This document shows positions 41,603 to 48,766 of a stretch of DNA of 64,000 bases, one piece after another. This DNA comes from Chitinophagaceae bacterium. GTDB lineage: Bacteria > Bacteroidota > Bacteroidia > Chitinophagales > Chitinophagaceae. The notes under the pieces are model-generated. The model searched no databases. It was not told where the DNA came from and was given only the letters and a program-made list of their open reading frames with translations. The stretch lies in NCBI GenBank assembly GCA_016715365.1, contig JADKAM010000005.1, positions 186,001 to 250,000 of the forward strand, read 5' to 3'. The first letter of the stretch is position 1; the number at the start of each line of letters is the position of its first letter. Position numbers and translations under genes: made by a program.

Positions 41603-41653
41603 ACGTCATTGCAAAAAAGCGATATACTCACTTTGTTCGCAATGACGTTTTTA
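41603..41653 (+). terminator. Terminator-like inverted repeat after tRNA-Cys
   Basis: A perfect 10-bp stem ACGTCATTGC/GCAATGACGT (41603-41612 with 41639-41648) is followed by TTTTTATTTT. The TCATTGCGAAC-like arm resembles a dispersed repeat seen in many genomes. Confidence 0.65.
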
Positions 41654-41663
41654 TTTTAAAGAT

Positions 41664-42095
41664 ATGTTTGTAAAGTACCTGCACTGGCTGGGCATTGCCG
41701 CCTGTTTAACATTGATTTTATCCTGTTTTTTACCCTGGGGATATTATGCTGATCCGCAAATTGCAGACGAAGCTAAAAGAACATTTACAGGCTTTTACAA
41801 TTACAAACAATATTATGGCACGCCCGGGTTTATTTTTAGTTTTTTTGCTCTAATAATACTGGTATTTATGCTTTTGCCTAAGATCTGGGCAAAAAGAGCA
41901 AATCTATTTATAGCTGCATTTACTATTGCTTTTGCCGTCAGAACATTTATAATTTTTGGTTCCTGCTACAATAATTACTGCCCACAAAAATTGTTTGGAT
42001 TGTACCTGATGCTGGGATGTACAATAGTTATGCTGTTAGCTTCGGTCTTTCCAAACGTAGAACTGTCGGATAAAAAAACTGTCAGCCAGGGCTGA
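41664..42095 (+). CDS. Membrane protein of unknown function
   Basis: The 143-residue protein has four predicted membrane helices (about 7-26, 52-71, 80-98 and 109-127). The cysteines (GSCYNNYCPQ) lie in the loop between helices 3 and 4. I do not recognise it. It is convergent with glnS and overlaps its 3' end by 60 bp. Its own stop codon lies inside the hairpin that acts as glnS terminator, so the last few residues (DKKTVSQG) are read from terminator sequence. Confidence 0.65.
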   Translation: MFVKYLHWLGIAACLTLILSCFLPWGYYADPQIADEAKRTFTGFYNYKQYYGTPGFIFSFFALIILVFMLLPKIWAKRANLFIAAFTIAFAVRTFIIFGSCYNNYCPQKLFGLYLMLGCTIVMLLASVFPNVELSDKKTVSQG

Positions 42096-43778
42096 CAGCA
42101 TCATGAATTTATCCTTTAATTTTTCTTCACTTCCTTTTGCCCAGGCATCTTTCAATGTAACTGTCCGGTTAAATACCAGCTTTTCTGCTGTAGAATCTTT
42201 GTCTAAACAAAAATACCCTTTGCGGATAAATTGGTAGCGGCTTGCAGCCGTTGCCTGTTTAAGCGATGGTTCAACTACTGCATTGGTAATTATCTGTAAC
42301 GAATTTGGGTTGATGGTATCTTTAAAATCACCTTCTTCCCCCAGGGGATTTTCAACAGTAAATAAACGATCGTATAAACGTACTTCGGCATTCACTGCAT
42401 GTGCAGCGCTAACCCAATGAATGGTTCCTTTTACACTGATGCCGCTGGTATCATTGTTGCTCCTGCTTTCTGGAATATAATTACAATGAATTTCAGTTAC
42501 ATTTCCCTCAGCATCTTTTATAAAGCTTTCGCATTTTACAATGTAGGCACTTTTTAAACGCACCATGGAACCGGGTGCAAGCCTGAACCATTTTTTTGCA
42601 GGCTCTTCCATAAAATCTTCTCTTTCAATCCAGAGTTCTTTGCTGAAAGGCAATGATCTTTTTCCTAATGCTTCGTCGGGTCCGTTTTCACTTTCCATTT
42701 CTTCTACTTTGTCCTCTTCATAATTATCAATGATGAGTTTTACCGGATCAAGCACTGCCATTACCCGTAAGGCTTTTGGATTCAGGTCTTCACGCAAACA
42801 AAATTCCAGCAAACTCAGGTCAATAAAATTTTCTCTTTTGGCTACGCCGATCTTATCACAGAATGTGCGGATGCTTTCGGGTGTATAACCTTTACGGCGG
42901 AATGCACTCAGCGTTGGCATACGTGGATCATCCCAGCCGGTAACATGATTGTCATTTACCAGTTGCAGCAGCTTTCTTTTGCTCATTACGGTGTAAGTCA
43001 TGCTGAGCCTGGCAAATTCATATTGATGCGATGGAAAAATTTCAAGCTTTTCAATCAGCCAGTCGTATAATTCACGATGGGGGATAAATTCCAACGTGCA
43101 AATGGAATGGGTGATGTTTTCAATGCTGTCGCTTTGGCCATGTGCAAAATCGTACATCGGGTAAATGCACCATGTGGAGCCGCTGCGGTGATGATGTGCA
43201 TGTTTAATGCGGTAAATGATCGGGTCTCTCATCAGCATATTGGTATGCTGCATATCAATTTTTGCACGCAATACTTTTTCGCCGTCTTTATATTTACCGG
43301 CTTTCATGTCGGTAAATAAAGTGAGGTTTTCTTCAATGGTTCTGCTACGGTATTGGTTGTCTTTACCGGGTTCGGTTGGGGTGCCTTTCATGGCAGCAAT
43401 TTCTTCGGCAGTAGAATCATCTACATAAGCAAGGCCTTTGTTTATCAGGTCAACAGCGTAGTTGTACAGTTTGTCAAAATAATCGGAGGTATATAATTCT
43501 TCAGCCCAGTTAAAGCCCAGCCATTTAATGTCTTCTTTAATACTGTCAACATATTCGGTTTCTTCAGTTACCGGGTTGGTATCATCAAAACGAAGATTGG
43601 TTTTGCCGCCATATTTTAAACCCAGGCCAAAATTGAGGCAGATAGATTTGGCATGGCCAATATGTAAATAGCCATTGGGCTCGGGTGGAAAACGGGTGAG
43701 TATAGATTTGTATTTTCCGTTCTTCAGGTCTTCTTCAATAATTTCCTCAATAAAGTTGAGGCTTTTTTCTTCGCTCAT
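42036..43778 (-). CDS. glnS: Glutamine--tRNA ligase
   Basis: It charges tRNA-Gln directly. The class-I motifs are PNGYLHIGHAKS (about 36-47) and VMSKRKL (about 268-274). I chose the ATG at 43778 (580 residues); an in-frame TTG at 43799 lies inside a -7 box. The expected C-terminus is near VTLKDAWAKGSEE. Beyond it the frame continues another 20-odd codons straight through an intrinsic terminator (42072-42098). Removing one A from the AAAAA tract at 42120-42124 would create GAA GAA AAT TAA, a normal-looking end. Either an indel or a real extension is present. Confidence 0.95.
   Translation of the reverse strand: MSEEKSLNFIEEIIEEDLKNGKYKSILTRFPPEPNGYLHIGHAKSICLNFGLGLKYGGKTNLRFDDTNPVTEETEYVDSIKEDIKWLGFNWAEELYTSDYFDKLYNYAVDLINKGLAYVDDSTAEEIAAMKGTPTEPGKDNQYRSRTIEENLTLFTDMKAGKYKDGEKVLRAKIDMQHTNMLMRDPIIYRIKHAHHHRSGSTWCIYPMYDFAHGQSDSIENITHSICTLEFIPHRELYDWLIEKLEIFPSHQYEFARLSMTYTVMSKRKLLQLVNDNHVTGWDDPRMPTLSAFRRKGYTPESIRTFCDKIGVAKRENFIDLSLLEFCLREDLNPKALRVMAVLDPVKLIIDNYEEDKVEEMESENGPDEALGKRSLPFSKELWIEREDFMEEPAKKWFRLAPGSMVRLKSAYIVKCESFIKDAEGNVTEIHCNYIPESRSNNDTSGISVKGTIHWVSAAHAVNAEVRLYDRLFTVENPLGEEGDFKDTINPNSLQIITNAVVEPSLKQATAASRYQFIRKGYFCLDKDSTAEKLVFNRTVTLKDAWAKGSEEKLKDKFMMLSALADSFFIRQFYVWKDRS
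42072..42098 (-). terminator. Intrinsic terminator inside the glnS 3' end
   Basis: On the minus strand the 8-bp perfect stem CTGTCAGC/GCTGACAG (loop CCTG) is followed by seven Ts, a textbook terminator. The annotated glnS stop codon lies 34 nt further on, so a transcript ended here would lack it. Confidence 0.75.
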
Positions 43779-43796
43779 TATTTTCAGGTTGAAGCG

Positions 43797-43804
43797 CAAA
43801 TTTA
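43797..43804 (-). promoter_or_regulatory. -7 box TAAATTTG for glnS
   Basis: The minus-strand octamer fits TAnnTTTG and is 19 bp before the ATG at 43778. It overlaps the last codon of the upstream Nramp frame and rules out the TTG start. Confidence 0.42.
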
Positions 43805-45139
43805 CGGTAAGATGGCCAAATAAAAGTAGCTCTCCGGCTTAGGATTTAACAGGATGCGTTTAAAAAATATATCCCGGCCTATATAAACAAATACAGCAGC
43901 ACAACAGCAGCTGCAGACATAATGATGAGTGCCGCAAAACCCATAATATTTAATGTTCTGCCATTTATGCTCGCCCATCATCTTTTTATTATTGGAAATA
44001 TGAAGAATGATAGCAATTAAAACAGGAGCTGTAAGGCCATACAAAATTGCGGTATAGATCAGTGCTTTGATTGGTGAAATTCCAACATAGTTTAATGACA
44101 GTCCAAGTAGTAACGAAATGGCAATGATAACGTAAAATGCTTTTGCTTCATGAAATTTTTTATCAAGGCCCTGTTCCCAGCCAAAGGTTTCGGTAATAAT
44201 GTAACTGAGTGATCCGCTTAATACGGGTATAGCAATAAGACCTGTACCAATTACACCAATCGCAAAAAGCAGATAAGCTAAATTACCGGCCAGTGGCTTT
44301 AATGCAAGGGCAGCCTGCTCAACGGTGTCAATCTGGTGAATACCTCCTTTAAACAAAACAGTACCTGTTGTAAGTATGATGAAGAACATAACAAGGCCGG
44401 AAAAGGACATACCAAAATCCACATCCTGCTTCATGTCATGAATTATTTTTTTATCTACAACCACAAACTTTTTTTTATGTTTCATTTCCTCAACTTCCAC
44501 AGAAGCCTGCCAGAAAAAAAGATAAGGCGAAATGGTGGTGCCCAGTATCCCAACGAGTATGCTGATAAAATCTTTATCAAACTTAAGTGTTGGAATAAAA
44601 GTAGCTTTGAGTATCGCTAAAAAATCCTGCTTATAGAGGAAGGGAACAATTAAATACACCAGCAATACAATGCACATATACTTAAGTACCGCAGCAATTT
44701 TTTGATAGGGCAGATAAATGATCAGCCCTAAAAGCATAATGGTAAAAATTACACTGAAATAAGTTGCATCAACAGCAGGGAAGAGTAAGTTGCCTACAGC
44801 GCCCATACCGGCAATATCGGCACCAATATTTAATACAATGGCCGGAAAACTAAAAAGCAGCATTAAATACAAAACAGGCCTGGGATAATATTTTTTTAAG
44901 GTTCCGGTTAAGCCTTGTGATGTTACCAAACCAATCTTTGCGCACATTTGCTGGATGGAAGCCATTAGCGGAAATGCTATTAATGCTGTCCATAATGTTG
45001 AAAGGCCATACGCCGCACCTGCCTGTGAGTAGGTGGCAATGCCTGAAGGGTCATCATCACTTGCACCGGTTACCAATCCGGGGCCAAGTAATTTCCAGAA
45101 CCTTCCAAATTTTGAAAACCTGCTTTTTTTGCTTTTCAT
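43802..45139 (-). CDS. Nramp-family divalent metal transporter, C-terminus frameshifted
   Basis: The protein transports Mn2+/Fe2+-type divalent cations with protons. Residues about 15-35 (LLGPGLVTGASDDDPSGIATYSQAGA, split over two helices) carry the metal-binding DPSG motif of helix 1, and about eleven helices follow. After MMGEHK (about residue 393) the current frame reads an unlikely Cys/His-rich tail (GFCGTHHYVCSCCC). One base earlier or later the other frame reads NGRTLNIMGFAALIIMSAAA and ends in a membrane helix at a TAG (43881-43879). The natural end is therefore probably 43879, with a single-base slip near 43964. Confidence 0.88.
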   Translation of the reverse strand: MKSKKSRFSKFGRFWKLLGPGLVTGASDDDPSGIATYSQAGAAYGLSTLWTALIAFPLMASIQQMCAKIGLVTSQGLTGTLKKYYPRPVLYLMLLFSFPAIVLNIGADIAGMGAVGNLLFPAVDATYFSVIFTIMLLGLIIYLPYQKIAAVLKYMCIVLLVYLIVPFLYKQDFLAILKATFIPTLKFDKDFISILVGILGTTISPYLFFWQASVEVEEMKHKKKFVVVDKKIIHDMKQDVDFGMSFSGLVMFFIILTTGTVLFKGGIHQIDTVEQAALALKPLAGNLAYLLFAIGVIGTGLIAIPVLSGSLSYIITETFGWEQGLDKKFHEAKAFYVIIAISLLLGLSLNYVGISPIKALIYTAILYGLTAPVLIAIILHISNNKKMMGEHKWQNIKYYGFCGTHHYVCSCCCAAVFVYIGRDIFFKRILLNPKPESYFYLAILP

Positions 45140-45192
45140 TTTTAGTATAAAAAATATAAAGTCCTTTCTGACTAAAACAGACCTGAACTATG

Positions 45193-45603
45193 TCAATCTT
45201 TTTTCATTTCCTGTAAGATCCTGATTATTTCATCCAGTTTTTCTGTTTCAATTTTATTTAGCTGTACCTGTAATGCTTCTATTTCTTTTTTTGCTTCCAG
45301 GTTGGTGTCAAAATCTGCCTGCGCCTGCACCCTGTCTCTTTGACTTTGTCTGTTTTGTGCCATCATAATGATTGGCGCTGCATAGGCAGCCTGGGTTGAA
45401 AAGATAAGATTGAGCAGGATGAACGGGTATGGATCCCAATGACGAATAAAGCCTATCACATTCATTGTCATCCATATCACTACAAATATCGACTGGCCAA
45501 TAATGAATCCCCAGGAACCCATGCCATTGGCAACTGAATCGGCGATGCGTTGGCCAGGGGTTAGTGATTCTTTGTGCTTATCCAGCCAGGTTTTTGCTGA
45601 CAT
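45193..45603 (-). CDS. DUF1003 membrane protein
   Basis: The 136-residue protein has the DUF1003 pattern: TPGQRIADSVANGMGSWGFI (about 15-34), a helix ending VIGFIRHWDPYPFILLNLIFS, and QAAYAAPIIMMAQNRQSQRDR (about 71-91). Two membrane helices lie before residue 83. After it comes a helical cytoplasmic tail with heptads (LQVQLNKIETEKLDEIIRIL). The function is unknown. It is 53 bp upstream of the Nramp gene on the same strand, and transcript coupling is plausible. Confidence 0.87.
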   Translation of the reverse strand: MSAKTWLDKHKESLTPGQRIADSVANGMGSWGFIIGQSIFVVIWMTMNVIGFIRHWDPYPFILLNLIFSTQAAYAAPIIMMAQNRQSQRDRVQAQADFDTNLEAKKEIEALQVQLNKIETEKLDEIIRILQEMKKD

Positions 45604-45628
45604 TATTTTTGTATTTTAATTTGATAAA

Positions 45629-45674
45629 TAAAAAAGCCTTTTTATTATCTGCAGAATGTAAATAATAAAAAGGC
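45629..45674 (-). terminator. Intrinsic terminator of the desaturase gene
   Basis: On the minus strand a 13-bp perfect stem (45662-45674 with 45636-45648, 13-nt loop) is followed by six Ts. It separates the fatty-acid desaturase from DUF1003. Confidence 0.75.
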
Positions 45675-45696
45675 CGTTGATTAAAGCGAGAATATG

Positions 45697-46767
45697 TTAT
45701 GCCCTGCCCATATTTTTTAAATGGGTTGCATGCGAAACAATGGCATGGCGCATTTTTCGGAACTCAATATATTTTACACCATACTCTTCGCAGGTTTTTT
45801 TAATTATTTTGCTGATGGCAGGGTAGTGGATGTGTGAAATTTTTGGGAACAGGTGATGCTCAATCTGAAAATTTAAACCACCAACCAACCAGGAGATCAG
45901 TTTATTTTTTGTAGCAAAGTTAGCTGTTGTTTGCACCTGGTGAATTGCCCACTCATTTTCAATGGTATTGATATCCGCATTGGGAACCGGAAAAGTAGTT
46001 TCCTCCACCGTATGTGCCAGTTGAAAAACAATACTTAAAACAAAGCCTGCAAACATAGCAATGATCAAAAATCCAACCATCCAGGGTACAAAACCTACCA
46101 GCATAATGGGTAATACAATCATCATAAAATAATAGCCTGCTTTTGCAAACCAGAAAGCGAAATGATCAAAAGCACTCATTTTTTTAATGGGCACTTCCCC
46201 AACTTTTTTACTGAAATATTTTTTATAATCGGATTGAAAAACCCAAACCAGCAACAATAAGGTGTACAGGAACCAAACATAAATGTGCTGAAAACGATGT
46301 ATGAAATATTTTTTTTGCGTAGTGCACATTCTTAGTAAAGGCTTAATCTCAATATCATCATCAATGCCATCAATGTTGGTGTAAGTATGATGAATGATAT
46401 TATGTTTGTTGTTCCACATAATGCCGCTTGCGCCCAGTGCATTTACAGAGAAAGCTGCAATTTTATTCCATATTTTGCTGTTGCTGAAACTGCCATGGCC
46501 GCCGTCATGCATTACATTAAAGCCAATAGCAGCAGTTAAGCCACCCATTGCCAGGCATTCCAGTATGGCAATCCAGTTTGTTGGTGTAAAAAATACAACG
46601 TGTACATACAGGGCTACATACAGCGTCCATAATAAAACCGCTTTAAAATACAGGCTGAAATCGCCATGTGCCGGTGTTTTTGATTCAGCAAAATAATTGC
46701 CTACCCTTTTTTTAAGTTCCTGATAAAAATTGGAACCTTCTACGTTTGAAAATTTAGGCGTTGCCAT
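45697..46767 (-). CDS. Membrane fatty-acid desaturase
   Basis: This di-iron membrane enzyme introduces double bonds into acyl chains. The 356-residue protein contains the three histidine boxes: HDGGHGS (about 88-94), HHTYTN (about 126-131) and QIEHHLFP (about 299-306). The QxxHH form of the third box is typical of front-end and linoleoyl-CoA type desaturases. There is no N-terminal cytochrome b5 domain. Four or more membrane helices are seen. Regioselectivity cannot be read. A strong terminator follows, and bshB1 is 22 bp upstream, so the two may share a transcript. Confidence 0.9.
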   Translation of the reverse strand: MATPKFSNVEGSNFYQELKKRVGNYFAESKTPAHGDFSLYFKAVLLWTLYVALYVHVVFFTPTNWIAILECLAMGGLTAAIGFNVMHDGGHGSFSNSKIWNKIAAFSVNALGASGIMWNNKHNIIHHTYTNIDGIDDDIEIKPLLRMCTTQKKYFIHRFQHIYVWFLYTLLLLVWVFQSDYKKYFSKKVGEVPIKKMSAFDHFAFWFAKAGYYFMMIVLPIMLVGFVPWMVGFLIIAMFAGFVLSIVFQLAHTVEETTFPVPNADINTIENEWAIHQVQTTANFATKNKLISWLVGGLNFQIEHHLFPKISHIHYPAISKIIKKTCEEYGVKYIEFRKMRHAIVSHATHLKNMGRA

Positions 46768-46789
46768 GTTGAATAATTGAATTTTATTT

Positions 46790-47518
46790 TTAAGTATTTT
46801 CTTTTATGATGGCATCAAAATTTTTGAGGCCGATCATTTTTTCTGAAATAAATCCTTCTGCATATTTTACCCCGATCATTTTTCCAAACCACTTATGCCT
46901 GTAAATAACACTGTCTAAAAAATCCGGTGTTGATATATAGGTTTGCGGTTCATCAAGATCACTGTTATGAAACTGTGTTTTATATGCCCTGATGGCTTCA
47001 ATTTTTTGTTCAAACACATCCGTAATATCAATCACAAAATCGGGCTGCAACATCCTGTCCTGTATGTACCTGAAAACATATTTTGGTCGCCAGGCCTGTT
47101 GAACTGAACCATTAACTGCAGTCTCAATTTTCATTAATCCCGAAAGAAAAGCGGCATCTGCAACCATTTTTGATGAGCGCCCATGATCGGGGTGCCTGTC
47201 ATCCGGAGCATTACACAAAATGATTTCGGGTTGAAAAGTCCTGATGGCAGTAATAACCTTTCGCTGATGGGCTTCATCATTCTGAAAAAATCCATCAGCC
47301 ATTTCCAGGTTTTCCCTTATTTCAACACCTAATATTTTTGCAGCCTCTGCTGCTTCAGTTTTCCTTATTTCTCCCGAACCCCTGGTTCCCAATTCTCCTG
47401 CCGTTAAATCTATTATTCCGGTCTTTTTGCCGTTCTTTTGTTCAACCAGCAAGGCACCTGCACAACTCAATTCCACATCATCCGGATGAACACCAAACGC
47501 CAATATATCTAACTTCAT
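46790..47518 (-). CDS. bshB1: Bacillithiol biosynthesis deacetylase BshB1
   Basis: It removes the acetyl group from GlcNAc-malate in the synthesis of the thiol bacillithiol. From the ATG at 47518 (242 residues; a TTG at 47545 would add nine) it shows the LmbE/PIG-L zinc motifs: AFGVHPDDVELSCAG (about 6-20), LTAGELGTRGSGEIR, and NAPDDRHPDHGRSSKM (about 102-117). The RGSGEIR and DRHPDH forms are those I associate with BshB1. bshA and bshC are not in the window. The DinB-like protein at 39131 may use the product. Confidence 0.93.
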   Translation of the reverse strand: MKLDILAFGVHPDDVELSCAGALLVEQKNGKKTGIIDLTAGELGTRGSGEIRKTEAAEAAKILGVEIRENLEMADGFFQNDEAHQRKVITAIRTFQPEIILCNAPDDRHPDHGRSSKMVADAAFLSGLMKIETAVNGSVQQAWRPKYVFRYIQDRMLQPDFVIDITDVFEQKIEAIRAYKTQFHNSDLDEPQTYISTPDFLDSVIYRHKWFGKMIGVKYAEGFISEKMIGLKNFDAIIKENT

Positions 47519-47678
47519 TTTTATCTGATAAATTTCTGAATGCAAATTAACTCATTTTACGCAATATGCCTGTAGAATTGATACGACAAAAGTACTATTT
47601 ACGTACTTGTTAACACAAAAAGGAGCAACGTGAAGAATTATAACATTCCGGCGGGGAAAAAGTTAAAAATAGCCGGAT

Positions 47679-48332
47679 TTAGTTGACAGCAGCATAATTA
47701 TAATAATAACTGAATCCATAAGTCCGGCAAACTTCTTTCAGTATCATTTCTATTTCATAATCATCTCCACGGGGATTATAAGATTGTTTGAGGTTGGTGC
47801 TGAAAAAGAAAGCAACTGTTTGATAAAATCCTGCCGTAAAACCGCCTTTATATTCTTTAATGATGTCGTAGCAGTTATTACCTGTTTGCCGGTTAATAAG
47901 CTTCATTAAAACCTTCCCCTGGTATATAGATAAATTGCTGAGCGGATCGGTAAATTCTTTTTTTAGTTCTTTTTCTCTTGATTTGATGTATTCTTTCCTG
48001 GCCGATTTATCTGTAACATTGGCCAGTTTAGTATTAATATCATTTAATATTAAACCCGAACGCATGGCATAAGGATAGGTAACAATGATGGCGTTGCGTA
48101 ACCGGGTCATTTTAGCACGGGTTTCCATGTTGGCATTACCAATGCGGGTGTATACTGCAAAATTATACAGGGTCTTTGCCTCAATGGTATCGCCATTAAG
48201 AACTACAGCATAAGTTTTAAGCGTATCAAGTTTACCGGTTTGGGCATGGGCATTAACGATACTGGTGGTAAAAAATACCAGGAGCAGGATTAATTTTGAA
48301 AGATAAGATTTATGGCAATTCCGCCTTTGCAT
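47679..48332 (-). CDS. DUF4294 domain protein, exported
   Basis: The 217-residue protein has a signal peptide (about 1-31, ending NAHAQ) and the DUF4294 pattern: VTYPYAMRSGLILNDINTKLA (split around 94-114), EYIKSREKELKKEF (about 122-135), LSIYQGKVLMKLINRQTGNNCYDIIKE (about 144-170) and FFFSTNLKQSYNP. It is Bacteroidota-specific in my experience, and its function is unknown. It probably lies in the periplasm or on the outer membrane. It is divergent from the small lipoprotein gene at 48371, with a perfect palindrome TGTAAATTTACA between them. Confidence 0.87.
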   Translation of the reverse strand: MQRRNCHKSYLSKLILLLVFFTTSIVNAHAQTGKLDTLKTYAVVLNGDTIEAKTLYNFAVYTRIGNANMETRAKMTRLRNAIIVTYPYAMRSGLILNDINTKLANVTDKSARKEYIKSREKELKKEFTDPLSNLSIYQGKVLMKLINRQTGNNCYDIIKEYKGGFTAGFYQTVAFFFSTNLKQSYNPRGDDYEIEMILKEVCRTYGFSYYYNYAAVN

Positions 48333-48370
48333 ACTGTAAATTTACAACTCAGACCAATATATATATCATT

Positions 48371-48766
48371 ATGTTGCTTAAGGTAACCTTAAAATTTAAT
48401 ATTTATTGTGTTATAATTTTGTTTTGCGGATGCACAGCAGGAGAAAAGCCACAAACCGAACAGGAAATTCAGGATATTAAAGACTCTGTTTCGGAGGCAA
48501 GAATTGACTCTGCTTACAGCGCTATAAAAAGCCAATGCGATACTTTAATGGTTTACCAGGTGCCTAAAATGGTTGATTCATTTTTAAAAGATGCTGCGTT
48601 ACTTCAACCGTTTTTCGACAGTACCCGATTGTACAGCGATGCTGATAAAAAAGTAGAAAAAGTAATCCGGCAGTTACAGGCCGATTGCGATTCTAGTTTG
48701 CAAAAAGAAACATATAGAAGAGCCCTGCTGCGCCCAAAAGCAAAGCCAGTGCGGCGTAAAAAGTAG
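48371..48766 (+). CDS. Small lipoprotein of unknown function
   Basis: The protein has 131 residues from the ATG at 48371 (a TTG at 48296 is an unlikely start). A lipoprotein signal ends ILFCGC, so it is lipid-anchored. The mature part is charged and helical (EQEIQDIKDSVSEARIDSAY, then DADKKVEKVIRQLQADCDSS), ending in a strongly basic tail (RPKAKPVRRKK). No family is recognised. Its last 74 bp overlap the 3' end of ccmF on the other strand, an unusual arrangement for two real genes; the basic tail may be a read-through product. Confidence 0.55.
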   Translation: MLLKVTLKFNIYCVIILFCGCTAGEKPQTEQEIQDIKDSVSEARIDSAYSAIKSQCDTLMVYQVPKMVDSFLKDAALLQPFFDSTRLYSDADKKVEKVIRQLQADCDSSLQKETYRRALLRPKAKPVRRKK

